From: Spinacia oleracea
Lineage: Eukaryota > Streptophyta > Magnoliopsida > Caryophyllales > Amaranthaceae
Direction of reading: 5' to 3'
DNA: 64,000 bases
Assembly: GCF_020520425.1 (NCBI RefSeq)
Contig: NC_079492.1
Coordinates: 37,451,542 to 37,515,541, forward strand
Shown: piece after piece, positions 1-11,736 of the stretch
How positions within the stretch are numbered: position 1 is the stretch's first letter
How the letters are laid out: each line of letters opens with the position of its first letter
The notes under the pieces: generated by a model
Database searches by the model: none
The model's input: the letters and a program-made list of their open reading frames with translations, nothing else
What the model was told of the DNA's origin: nothing
Made by a program: the position numbers and the translations under genes

Positions 1-360
1 TGATTTTGGACGAAATTGTATACGCGTAATATTAGTAATTAATTTAATTAAAAAATAATTTTGAAATCTTATTTTTCATTGGTCGAAACCATTAGATTTC
101 CTACGTGGCGCTCTAATATTGGATTAGTGTTTGATTTGGTTTGAATTTTATTATAGATTGTTGTTTGGTTTTGGATGAATTTTATTTTAGATTTATTTTT
201 TAATTTTTAGAGTGTTTGATTTTGGATGAAGTTGTATATATTAGTAATTAATTAATTATATTATCTATGTGGCACCTAATTAATTATCTACGTGACAGTT
301 GATTTTTTTAATTCAAAAATAAATTAGAAATCTTATTTTTCATTGGCCGAAACCAATAGT
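1..360. repeat. Imperfect direct duplication in AT-rich DNA
   Basis: Two related copies are visible. The motif TGATTTTGGACGAAATTG at 1 recurs as TGATTTTGGATGAAGTTG at 222. The motif GAAATCTTATTTTTCATTGG at about 65 recurs near 330. The copies differ by substitutions and indels, so the duplication is not recent. No coding content is seen. Confidence 0.6.
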
Positions 361-3119
361 AATCTTATTTTTCATAGCACGAATTTTATTTAGATTATTA
401 AGTTCCTACAAAATAATACAATAACCGCTCAATAGATGATTCCTCTTATCAATGTATTTTCCCTCTTATTTTCTAGTTAGGCCTAAACCCTCTTTTATAG
501 GCTAAACTACAAACCTCGTAAACTGGGATACATTAAACTTGCCTCCAAATATAATATATTTGTTGTACATACAAACCAAAAAAATATATAGTTTCCTAAC
601 TACAATTCTAATTAATCTAGGAAACTAAATAATAAATAAATACTCCGTACCAAGTAACTAATTTTCTTAAGTGATTCCACGTGAGATTTCCATTAGGAAT
701 TCTCTCAAGTATCTAAGTTGGAATAACCTCTTAGTATTTGTCTTGGGGTGTAATTAATTGCTGGACTTCGACTCCAATCGTCGACACAGGTTCTCGTTGT
801 TTTAATTAAATTGCGTTTAATTTCTAACAGTATCAAATAATTATATGAAGGAGATGATGCGTCAACATGTCTTAGGAAGCTAGGGTATCGAGCTAAAGAG
901 CAATATATGCAAGTATGAAATTAGGTGTATGACAATCTCTAATGGGAAATAATTTTGGTACACCTATTGTGAGACACAATTTCACGTGTTTTACTTACAA
1001 GGTGGTATACCTAAATCAATATAATTAGGTCGGCCTAAATCAGTTTTCAATCTCGACTAGTATTAGTTTAAGAACTAATGATCATTCATAGCCCTAATTG
1101 AGATGGACCAAATCATTGCGCGACAAAGTTTAGTGGTTACTATTATGGCATTGATGAGCATATTTTGTTCTTCAAATTTCTACTTAAGATAAAAACTATT
1201 GGTTTTTTGTTTTATTACTACTTTTATAATTCTAGCCGTTAGACTAATTGTCTAATTGCAGGAGCTAATGTACGGGTTCAATCATTGAGCTTTGTGTCTA
1301 AAGCCTATAACTTAGGAGCTAATGCCACAAATAAAAAAGGGGAGGCTATTAGAGGTTTCCCATGCAAACCCATTAGAAATTCTTTGTTGATTCTTAATTT
1401 AGCAAACCCATTAATTTATACTTGTACACCACACTTTTGCAAAGAAACATGTTTAATCTCGATATTCTTGTATCAATACTAACCGTGTAATAGATTAATT
1501 TATACTAACCGTTTTAAAATAATTTTACATTTTTTGTTTTAATTCATTTCATAATGTTATTTACATTTCGTTTTATTCTATTTATGGACATGAAAACTTA
1601 TTATTTTACCTTTCTTAACTCACAACATTTACAACTTTTCACTCATTTTCTTTTACTCTGTTCATTTTTTCCTTACACCCACCCACTTTTATTTTTTTAC
1701 ATATTACTCTTACATTATACATTTTTTTTTATATTCACTCGCTTTTTTACACACTCTTCCTATTTTATTTTTAATACTAGTCTTTTATGCACACTATGCA
1801 TGCGAGATTATATAAAAACTAAAAGTTGCGTTATGACAACTAATCACAGTAAATAATATGCTAGAAAAATTATTCAAAAAGTTCATATGAAGAAAAATTA
1901 GATATAATCTCTAGTTAAAAGCATTTACATAGTTAAACAATGTAATACACATATTATATGAAGAAAAATCTAAACTGTAGTACTAAAGTAAAGAAAATTA
2001 ACACGTAAATAATGTGTTTCTTAGAGAAATTGGAAAAATAATTTTGAAAATTGATTTAAGTTTTTCTTAGATAAATTGAAAAAAATGATTTCGGAAATTA
2101 GATTTGGATAGCGATTAGAGAAAGAATGTAGTTGAGGGGATTATTTGGACTGCAACATTGAGCGGTTATGAATTAAAATGGAGAAAAATAAGGGGTTTTG
2201 TCATCTTTTCCCAAGTTATTAGCAATTTAACATTAACAAACATACATTATTAAGGAGAAAATTAAGGGATAAATGATTAACTTTGATTATTTTTTTAAAA
2301 GTTTTTTTTATTATTTTTGTGTCATTACGGTGGGTCAGTTTGCTGTGAGTAAGTATTTGGTAAAAAAAAAAATCCTTTTTTTTAATTCTTGGCCCTGATT
2401 TTGGTGAGTTAAGTTAGTTGTAATTAAGTATTTGAAAAAAAAAATTCTTTTTTAATTTTGAATTTTTACCAGTTGTTATGTGATATTTCATTAGTGGCGT
2501 AATTTGTGGTTGAACCTACATAATATTTACTGTGAATAAGTTATTTTTGTTGTTGTTTTCCTTATTTATTTATGACTTTTTTCCTTTATAACGTTATTTA
2601 TTGTGGCTATTGACTGATTTTCCTTTTTCCTTTTTATTGTATTTAATACATATTGTTAATATAATTTATAGTTAGCAGGGGCATTTTAGTCTTTTCTATA
2701 GGGGGACACCAAAAATATATTTACTAAAATAGTCTCAGGTGTTCCCTTATAAAATAGAGTTTTGTGCAAATAATAGTAAAAATCATTTTAAAATAGAAAT
2801 AGTGTTATTTATGATACACCGACACACCGTAACTCGGACAATTATGATTTGACTCCTTTAAAAGAAAATTAAAAAAAAAACACTTTTGCGACCAAAAATG
2901 TATTTTTATTGGATAAAGTTATCCATCTTCGTTAAAGAGGGATAGTGTTCAAGGAATATGCTAAACAAATGAGGGCAACGAAACGATTACTACCTCCGTT
3001 TTATAATACTATTTACGGTTGTTATTTGTACAAATAATAATAAAATATGGGTGGATGTAATATAATCCTAACACATATAAAGGCTTGAACATGAAATACT
3101 ATTCATGTAACAGTGAATT
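361..3119. other. AT-rich non-coding stretch
   Basis: This stretch is dominated by A/T runs and holds only short chance ORFs, none with a recognisable domain. No tRNA, rRNA or complete transposon ends were seen. A CTACCTCCGTTTTATAATAC string near 2989 resembles the end of a Stowaway-type MITE, but no matching inverted end or TA target duplication was found. CATATAAAGG near 3074 could be a TATA box for the transcription unit to the right, but this is speculative. Confidence 0.6.
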
Positions 3120-3440
3120 ACCCATATTACCCTTAGTTCTTCTTCATTTTACGAAACATGCCCCCCTCCAGATATTGCCACGTTCCTGCATTCACCCCCT
3201 CCAAATATCGCCACGTCATTGATCTCATCACAAATTAAACGCCCTCATTTCCTCGGATTCCCTCAGATCCATCGCCCTTCTTCCTCCTTCAACCTTCTCT
3301 GGTTTCTTCGCCCCACTTTCCTCAACTCTCCCATGGCGCTGCTTCTTCTTTTCTATGGTTCCTTAACCCTTTCTCCTCTCCTCTTATCTCCCATGTCATT
3401 TCTTTAACTTTCGTTCATCTTCGTTGCAAGGTCTTTCAAT

Positions 3441-3508
3441 AATACCTTTGATGTTTCTAAAGCGAAACCCACTTTCGGGGGTTTTGCTTAGAAGCATCAA
3501 AGGTATTA
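3441..3508. repeat. Short inverted repeat (hairpin) in a possible 5' leader
   Basis: Arms 3441-3470 and 3479-3508 are imperfect reverse complements of about 30 bases with an 8-base spacer. The outer 12 bases (ATACCTTTGATG and CATCAAAGGTAT) pair perfectly. The hairpin lies just upstream of a possible first coding exon at 3528. It is shorter than a typical plant miRNA precursor and has no MITE target duplication. Function unknown. Confidence 0.6.
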
Positions 3509-3527
3509 TAGGGAGCTTGATTGAAAT

Positions 3528-3569
3528 ATGTCGTCTTGTTCTTTGGATTCGGCCGTCTCTAGTTGCTCG
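3528..3569 (+). CDS. Possible first coding exon of the dsRBD-like gene
   Basis: An ATG at 3528 opens a 14-codon stretch (MSSCSLDSAVSSCS) that ends at a textbook donor, TCG|GTGAGT. It is in phase 0, which matches the acceptor at 7237, where the dsRBD-like reading frame begins in phase 0 as V-M-S-A-A-P. The pyrimidine-rich sequence at 3230-3420 looks like a plant 5' leader. A first intron of about 3.7 kb would be needed, and no transcript supports it. The alternative start is the ATG at 7241. Confidence 0.25.
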
Positions 3570-6500
3570 GTGAGTCTCTTGTTTTTTCAATTATCTGATA
3601 TCCCTGTTTTGATTTAAGCGTTATTGTTTGATATCAGTCCTTATTTTCCTGTTTTGATTTAAGAGTTATTGTTTATTGTTCTCCAATGTTGCCAAACACC
3701 TTTGTTTTCCCGCGATTCTTTCGATTTATTTTCTTGATTGTGTTTGTTATTGTGCTCTTATAATTGCGAAATCCTCTTTTTTACCCTTGTTTATTTTCTT
3801 GATTTATTTTCTCTTTTGTGTTTGTTATTTTCCCAGTTAGTGTTCTTCAAATTGCCAATAACCTTGTTATTTTCTTAATTGTGGTTAGCCTTAATAAGGT
3901 GTTTATGAGAATCTTTATTTAAATTTTAATTTTTTCCTATTATTTCAATGATTCCTGCTTCCCTTACCTTTATTGTGTTAGGATTTATGTGGCCTTTAAA
4001 CAAAGTTGGTCCTGTGGTTCCGATTGGAGGGTAGACTGGTAGTACAGTCAGTTTTAGGGCTATGGAGTAGACCTCCTCTTTTGGTGAGCAATACAGTGTT
4101 CTCACCAATGTTTATTGTACGACCTGTCATTTTCCTTGTTGTTTTTCTCGTTCTTTTAGACAAAAAAATATGCCTCTTTTTATGTTTTTTTTTGTACCAG
4201 CTATATTAGGAGCCTTCTGTTTTAAAGGCCTAGGCCCAAATGTGGCTTCGTTTTTTACCCTTGTTTGTGCGCTAACCTTTGGTGTATATATAGGTAGGTT
4301 AGTCACTCTTGTTTCATTAGGTTTTCACTTGTTCTATTTTCCCCTCTGTCCATTATAGAGAGGAAGCAAGAAAGGTAGTACCCTGGGTTTTTCCTCACTC
4401 ACTTAATGTTGATATTTATGGAATCTTACTTCCCTCCATCTGATTATAACATACCTACTAACCTGAATTCCATGGGCATGATTTACCCTAATAACTTTAC
4501 CGTATGATCTACTTAACCCCTGGACATAACTCCCATACTTTTATTCCCTAAAAGTACTCGCTTACTGATTTTGACATTAACTGGTGCTTGTTTCGTTTAC
4601 TCGCCCCCTTTTTTTTACTGCTGCCTTACGTAGTTTACCCTTACTGGTGCTTGTTTCGTTTGGTTCGTTTGCTCGTGGCTTTTTTGCTGCTGCCTTATTT
4701 AGTTTGAACTTATTTCCTGATCAGATCCTGGTTTTTGATACCATGGAGCCTTTTTTTTTGGTGGGTGTTTTGAGGGTTCCTGGATTTGGGTGTTAAATGA
4801 ACACATGGGTCTCTCTTGTTCATTAACTAGTGTATGCGAAAATTTTACCTTGTTATGTCATGCATATAGTAGTCACCAACATTAGATAGCTCTAAGTCTG
4901 TTGTTATTCAGCTCGTTTGCAAAATAAATGTGAGTCCTATATTTTGATCATATTTTGCTGAATGTATATACCCGTACTACAGATTTAAGTTCATGATAAG
5001 AATTTAATTCTCAAACAGATCAACAGATCAAAACGGCAGGTGTGAAACTGTTCTGCTGCGGCTTGTGATATGATGCTGCAGATCTGTTGCTAGCAAATCA
5101 GAAGCAGCAGCAGCAGCAGATCTGAACAGCAGTTGTAAAACTGATCTGCTGCTGCTTCTGATCTGGTGCTGCAGATCTGTTGCGAGCCAAAAGTTGTTGC
5201 TCACTCTATTAAATCTCTTTCTCGTTTCGCATAATATCCATGCTCCGATTTGCTTTGCATATGATCTTTGGTTATTAAAATAGATTGACAACTGGTTTTC
5301 TTGTTTTGTGAAGAATCTTTTCAATATTGGACATGATACGGTTAAGAAAAAATATTTCATTAACTGGTGTGGGCATAAGAGTCAGGGATTTCAAGGCTGC
5401 TGCCTTTTTTAGTTTAGCCTTATCCCTAAGCACGCCTTTTCTTTTGAATTTACAATTGACTCGTGGAGTACATAAGTTGTCTGTTGTTTGCACCCTGATT
5501 ATACGAAAACTGTTTTGACTTGAAGATCGGTTGTTGGTCTAATGGGAGTTGTACCATATTTCTGTGAAGTTTACAATTGACTCACTGTAGTTTTAAGTTT
5601 TAACATATTTTTTGTAATTTACAGTTGACTCGTAGGGTTCATTTCCATAATTAACTGATAACATTTTTCTGCTTTATTTCCATGCCTTTGTTTCTTTTGC
5701 TTGGATGAATTTCAGCCTTTGCTTTTGAATGTTCTCTGTTCTTTACGGTCCTTTTGCTCTTCGTTATGTGTTCTTGGCTCTTTACTTAGCCTTTTAATTG
5801 TTAGTTGCCTTTTATACCTTGCCTGATTATTATTGTTTCTTACTTTGGGAGTTCCCTCTGTTCGTGGCCGTCTATAGAGTTCTGTTTCCTAATCTTCCGT
5901 AATTCCGAGGTAATCTCCATTAATCTGTTTAGTATGAATGTCCTCCTTGGCTCCTTTCTTACTTCATCCCATTAGCTTTCTTGCTTCTTTGTAGCTTCAT
6001 TTCACTTTAAGAGCTATGTCCTTCTGCTTTAAACAATTTCCTATACCAAGAAGTCATGATTTCCTAGTTGGTCCTTGCCACTCCATTCACGCCGGATTAT
6101 TATATTTTGTATGTGTTTTACCGTGTTGTAATGTTGAGTGTTGGTTGAACCACCCAAGGATTATTGCTAATGTGTTGTGGTGAAATGATATGCTGGTTCA
6201 GAATTTACAATAGAAATGTGAAGCTTTATCGTGATGAGTTACACATTATTTTATGGTATATATAGTTGTATTTATAATGTTTTCAATCCCTGCTATCCTG
6301 TCTGGTTTGTTATCATCATTGATACTGTTTGTGGCGTTCTTGTCAGTACATTATACATTGGTCACATATCAATAGGTTTATGTAGGCAATGTCCATTCTG
6401 GTCTGTGATCTTGTCACTTGCGACTCTGCGAGCCTGTAACTAGAAAATCTAGAGTATTATTCAGCTTTTGGGTAACTCCTTTCCTAACACTTGGTTAGAA

Positions 6501-7237
6501 CATTACGCAGCCAAACCTCACAATCAGGTGCCCGTTTGTCCACCCTTTCCATTGAAGCAGCCACCATTACAATAGCTCTCATTCAAGCATGTACTTTATA
6601 GAGTCTATACTGTAATAGTCAAATAGTTTTGTAGAAGACTCTAAAGCTGGTGTATGAAAATAATCAGATTAGAGAAAGTCTCGCAAAGTAGGATGCCACC
6701 CTTGCCGTTCCTTTAAGTGGTCAGTCAGAATTTTATACGAACTAAACAAACATTTTGGAGATACTTTAGTTCTTTCACAACTCTTTCTAGGATTTTTAAG
6801 AACGGCGAACATGCATATCTATCCCCAAATTCAAAATTTCTTTAAGCTGAGATGCTATAACAGCAAGGATACTGGATTTGAAAATGCTTCTTTATAAATA
6901 TTGTTTCCAAGGATAGTTGTTCTCCTCCAACTGTAGATATGACCATGGGAAGGAATGCCATTGTTAGATTCATTTCCGGCTGCCTTTCTGGTGGCCGTGT
7001 TTAGTTCCAAACATCTCTGTGTTCTGGTCAGATTAACCTCCTTCTCCTCTGTAGGGCTTTCTTATCTTCAAGTTTGTGACCTCACACTTAAACCTCAGAT
7101 TAACCTCGTTCATTCAACTCTGTATGTGTTCTGCTCATTGCTTCCACCTTATAGTCTTCACAGACCCTATGTAGATCTTGCTATCTTCTCTTCAAGTTTC
7201 TAACCTCAAACTTAAATCAGTTTCTTCCCCCGTGCAG
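3570..7237. other. T-rich, intron-like stretch with no recognised gene
   Basis: The stretch is T-rich with many short chance ORFs. It ends in a polypyrimidine tract and acceptor (CCCCCGTGCAG, ending at 7237). It may be the first intron and leader of the downstream gene. At 5033-5195 a segment of about 90 bp is duplicated, with CTGCTGCAGATCTGTTGC in both copies and a run of CAG triplets between them. A smaller duplication (TCTTCAAGTTT..TAACCTC or TGACCTC) lies at about 7065-7115 and 7190-7235. No RNA gene seen. Confidence 0.5.
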
Positions 7238-9737
7238 GTCATGTCTGCAGCACCTACACAAGTTGTGATTTGCTTCTACCCTTTGTTAAGGCAGATTACT
7301 GACTGCCTCGAGATGCCTGAACCTGTCTTTCAGTTTGTAGATGATGCTACAAATAATGCATGTGTTGTTATCAAGACGGGTTGTGGCCCTATTAGTTACG
7401 TTTATGTTGGTGGGGGCAGCTGAAAAGCTAGAGCAGTCATGTGAAAAGGTGGCACAGAGAGCTGTGCGTGATCTTATGAAGATTTACAACGTACGTGTTA
7501 TAGATTTTACATCTGAGAGGAGAGCGATGTATGAGAGATGCGCAGGGTTGTATTTGCTTAAAAAGGCTGCCTTAGAGTGTGTGGAGAAGGGGACAGAAAA
7601 GGTCGCGTTGCCCGAGGATGATGAAAGTGAGGATTCTTCTAAGGCTACTAAGCATGTCACTGTGGATTTCGTCTCGATACTACGCCTTATTGTTAGGCAG
7701 ACTGGAGTTCTGAGCAGAACTGTCGAGATAATCGAACATGCCCCTGACCAGTACACTTCCTGGTTTACAGTGGCGCCACCAAACAATACCGTTGGTTTCG
7801 AATGCATCTTCAGTGATCGTTGTGCTACTCTTGCTGCTGCCAAACAGTCTCTTGCAAAGAAGGCCGTTTACTACTTGGTTGTTGTGTGCAACTTAGAGAT
7901 TGTTGATGCAAATTATGGCCCGTCAAATCTTAAATTCGAGGCTCTGTTATGTGATCTTCAAAAGGAAAGCTACTTAACTGTCAAGGAGCATGTGCTTGGG
8001 ATCAAGGAGGAAATTCGCCCCTCTCCATTACTTGTAGAAGAGGACTTCTTAACTCCTCGGGGATCAATGTTCCAGATACCTTTGCTAGATTCAGCTCCAT
8101 TGCCTCTGAAAAAGCGCAAAGCAAAGCTTCCTTCTAGGAAGCCATCTGTTGTGGTGGCTTCTGCATCTGAGGTTGTGAGGGGGTCGAAAAAGTGCGAGGC
8201 TAATGCGTGACCTCGTCCCTCGTGGGTGTGACGATTCTTTTTATTCAATCAAGTGTAATTGGATTTCCTGTGAGTTTACACCCAATTGACTAGTAATATA
8301 GGAGTCGCCATTCAGTTTTTAACGACAATGAGAAAAACTGACAAAACCCGGTTATCGTGACATAAAGGGAGTGCAATTATGTTTGACCACGACGGCCGTA
8401 GGTTCCCTTGTGATCCCTGGTGTGGGGATCTCTTAACATACACCCGCAAGGTAGAGATTGAGGGTTCGGGGGACTGTAACTACCGAGAGGAGTACTTCGC
8501 TCGTCGATAACTCCAGAGGCAGGATATCCTTACTAGCTCAGCATAAATAATTGAAGGGACATGCGTTAACTATTAAACTAATCTGAGTTGATTTTAGCAA
8601 TATGCAACATATAATACTAATTCGATCGTGATTATCTGATTTAAATAGAATTAAGGGACCTAGCATGATAATCCGATTTCCCAAAAATATTATATTTGTT
8701 AGGCGTGATAGAACTATCAGATTAGGTTAGTTTAACAGTTCATAAAAAGGGCGAGGAAAGCAGTTAAATCATCGAAAAGGGACACATTACGACGCACCCT
8801 TGAGAGGTGCGTCACGGTTCTCAGAAAACTAACCACTTTGATTTTGCTATTTCTCCTTTTTATTTAACGAATCTCAATTATGGGACAGGATACGTTCTGT
8901 TCGATTTATGGATCGATTGCGACAGAACGCGTGAACAATTTCGCAGCGAGAGGCTTAGGCTAAGGGTTGGAGTCAATACTCAGAATATAATTATGTGTTG
9001 TTGTGTGTGTTCTTTTCACGTCGAACTTAGGGGTCTATTTATAGGAAAAAGTGGCGTAGAAAGATAGTTTTTCAGGAATTTGAATACGAAATGGATTAGG
9101 AAAAGAATCCTTCCCAGGTATTTTCGGCGCCCAGCTCTGGGTGCTGGAATTTTCGGCGCCCAGGGCTGGGCGTTGAAAATAGGGTCTGGCAGAATTCTTT
9201 GTCAGATTGGACTCTAGAGTACGGAGGTCATTAAGAGACTTAATCCGAGTTATTTGGTGCGTATCAATTTACGACGGAATGCGTCTGGGCCCTTTACGAA
9301 CTCTAGGTTCGTTATGAGTTTAATTAATACGTTAACTCTTTTATCGAACTGCGATAAGAATAGAATTCCTTTCACAATTTCTATCTCTTTTAGGATTTAT
9401 GTTGGAGTGCAACACCTAATTCTGACAGGTTTCTATCTTTTTATTCTTACTACTTTTAGCAACCACCCTTTACGGCAATTACTATTTTTAGCAGGTTTCC
9501 ATAAATAGCAGGTTTCTATAAATAGCAGGTTTCGGGTGAAATGAAAAGGGTGATTGAGATTCGTTATTTTATAAGAGATGCGTTGTCAAGTGGAGATTTA
9601 CGTTTTCATCATCAAACCTTCCCTTTCGGGAATGGGGACAAAAGTAGGTGTCTACAGAGGTCTCGATCTATTTCTCAGTTCCATCCGAGCTTGACCTTGT
9701 GTTTAAGCGTCGGAAGTCCGCTCTACCTCTAGAATGA
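7238..9737 (+). pseudogene. Unrecognised gene with dsRNA-binding-like segments, split by a solo LTR
   Basis: I do not recognise this gene by name. Coding starts after an acceptor at 7237 (ATG 7241). After about 60 codons the frame breaks at the G run near 7411-7417, where one extra G would explain the shift. It then runs open to the LTR boundary at 8173. Two segments look like double-stranded-RNA-binding folds: an alpha-2-like helix EKVAQRAVRDLMKIYN near the N-terminus, and, further on, FECIFSDR..AAAKQSLAKKAVYYL. Known dsRBDs end in this K/A-rich helix; the assignment is inference. The C-terminus is basic (KKRKAKLPSRK). Removing the LTR and one GAGGT copy keeps the frame open through 9662-9734 (ending KRRKSALPLE) to TGA 9735-9737. 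That supports a real coding gene interrupted late. The frameshift could be an assembly error. Confidence 0.5.
8174..9656 (-). mobile_element. Solo LTR, Ty3/gypsy Tat-like, in the last exon
   Basis: The plus-strand ends are TGTGAGGGGG and GGTGTCTACA (TG..CA, 1483 bp). They are flanked by perfect 5-bp duplications GAGGT at 8169-8173 and 9657-9661. Read on the minus strand it starts TGTAGACACCTA, as does the LTR at 56311-58051. A TATA box reading CCTATAAATAG on the minus strand (about 9035-9045) and an upstream GC-rich self-complementary cluster (9125-9172, CGGCGCCCAG repeated) agree with that orientation. There is no internal region, so LTR-LTR recombination probably removed the body. The Tat-like label rests on LTR similarity only. 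Confidence 0.8.
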
Positions 9738-10350
9738 TCCCTAACTATGTTAGCTGGCTTCACATTTCGTCGCACAAAGTCACTCCCTTTTGTAATAGGC
9801 TCTTTTGGTCTTTAATTAATTTCCAGCCGTTGTTTAGGCATTGGAAGTTCTCTTGCCTTTTAGAGTGCTCACTAATTATGTTAAGGTGTATCACAGTTTG
9901 TAGTCATCACGTTAGTTCCTTTTGTGCTGAACTACATAGGTGTGTATCCTTTGTGTTTCCAGTTATGGTGTTTTGTAGTGTACGCTGATCATCATACAGC
10001 ATGCATGTTTTGTTCATCTATGATGTATCCTTGTCTTTTTAATGAAAATGAACTTATTTAGAGACACACGTGTGTTGTTATTGTGGTTTTTTTTTTTTTC
10101 CGTTTTTACAATTTTTTTAATAGTATTATTCCTCGCATGCTACCTATAATGAAGGCAACCTTAGATCGGGCCATTTATTTGAAACACTGTTCGACATTTG
10201 CCTCACCTCGCACTGCATCCATGTTTGTTGTTGTTCAGTTCTCGTATGTGGTACTGTACAGTTAATGCATTTATTGTAGCCATTGAGAGTCCATTCTCCA
10301 GTTTCTATTAACACATACATGTTCTGCAGGATTACCTTGCTGGTCAGTAG
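9738..10350. other. Non-coding stretch between the dsRBD-like gene and the copia element
   Basis: This is the probable 3' flank of the gene ending at 9737; no further coding sequence is seen. From about 10205 the sequence resembles 18980 onward (for example CACCTCG..TTTGTTGTTGTT, then ATGTTCTGCAGG). The last 5 bases (AGTAG) are the copia target site. Confidence 0.5.
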
Positions 10351-11363
10351 TGAAGGAAATATGTCCTTCACCCAAGGTGCATTAAGTCTAATACCAAGGT
10401 TCAGATTAATTGCGAACAATTAATTCAGTGAGATCAAGTGATCAGAACAGCTAACTGGAGCAATGCTTCCGATCAGTGAGTTCTAATGGATATTGAACTC
10501 ACAACTTACTCTTGACTGAACCTACAAGGTCACACCAATGACACGTAACAGATCACCGGATTAAATGAATCAGAAATTCATTTAATAGCTTTTTGGGATT
10601 TAAGTTAGAAACGTATTATACGATACGACCTTGCATCGGAATCGCATATCGTATCGCGAATATTCGTAAGCTAGGCGAAACGAATAAATCATATCGTACA
10701 ACGGTGATTCGTCGTATACGAAACAATAAATAAATATATCGGAAATATATTTAATCGTGAATACAAGGAGCGACCCACGAGCCGAGTGCACGAAGCACTC
10801 GAGGCCCATGGGCGCGCGCATAGGCGAGCAAGCAAAGCAACGCAGCAGCAGCGAGGCCCTTGTGGCGCGGCGCTGTGCGCTTGCATGCGGGCCGAGACCA
10901 CGACAAAGCAGCAGCGCGGCCCATGGCCCACTGGCTGTGCGTGTCCGTGTGTTTTGGCTTGCGGGCTTGCTAGCCGGCCTTGCCTCTTGGCTTGGTCGGT
11001 TAGTAAGGTTATGTAAATAACCTTACAACCTAATTTCCAACTTAGTACAATCACAATTCAGATTACACACAACCCTAGGAGAAAACAGAGAACCCTAATT
11101 CTCTCTGTGCCTCCATAGTGTGTTCATCCCAAAAAGCAAATCTCTTGATTAATTGTCTAAGCTACGATAATCAAGACGGATCTGATCGTGTCGGTGAACC
11201 AAGTAGAGGAACGACAAGTGGAGTTCTTTGTTCGTGTTCGTTGACGGATTATTGTGGAAAACACGCTTCGAAGGTAAGTTTGCTTAATCTGTGCTTTATA
11301 CATGTTTCTTGGCTTTGGGGATTGTTCCGCACATGTTATTATGTTTAACTGTATTCCCCTACA
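10351..11363 (+). repeat. 5' LTR of the copia element
   Basis: Starts TGAAGGAAATATG and ends TTCCCCTACA. It contains a GC-rich block (about 10770-10990) within AT-rich flanks, a short hairpin CGAGTGC/GCACTCG near 10780, and a perfect 10-bp inverted repeat GTAAGGTTAT/ATAACCTTAC at 11003-11026. The long ORFs in the GC block, on both strands, are not protein genes. Confidence 0.95.
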
Positions 11364-11364
11364 G

Positions 11365-11377
11365 TGGTATCATGAGC
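11365..11377 (+). other. Primer-binding site (initiator tRNA-Met)
   Basis: TGGTATCATGAGC begins 2 bases after the left LTR. It differs slightly from the common plant form TGGTATCAGAGC and would prime minus-strand DNA synthesis. Confidence 0.85.
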
Positions 11378-11736
11378 CTTATGTATTCAAAGCATGAATT
11401 AGCATGATTATTATTGTTTATGCATTGTCTAAATTTTTGGAATTTTTGTTGATTTTTCGGAATTTTTTCGAATTATGGGATTAATTGCGAAATTGGCAGT
11501 TCCGAAATCAAAAATATTCGCTTTTTCGATTTTTAAAACCCTAATCTGATGGGAAACGATTTTCTAAGTTCAACTCATGAGAATAGAATTGCGAAAACAG
11601 GCCTCGAATTATCGTGTTTTGGGCGTTTTTGTTAATTTTTCATTAAAAACTAAAAGTATCGGACAATATTTCAATTAAAAGGTCGACCTAAACTACTTGG
11701 AATTGCTTGAAATTTTGACACAATGTTGCTGGGTAC

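Noticed and set aside
1554..1856. 100-codon hydrophobic Phe/Leu-rich ORF resembling a membrane protein
   Set aside because: Translation of a T-rich run; no start context, no homology recognised, composition fully explains it.
2989..3200. A second Stowaway MITE starting CTACCTCCGTTTT
   Set aside because: No matching inverted end and no TA target duplication could be found.
7484..7843. 119-codon minus-strand ORF
   Set aside because: Shadow of the plus-strand dsRBD-like coding frame; no domain of its own.
10757..11054. Overlapping Ala/Arg-rich ORFs on both strands, repeated at 15458-15757
   Set aside because: They lie in the GC-rich block of the two copia LTRs and owe their length to base composition; no domain, and they are non-coding LTR sequence.
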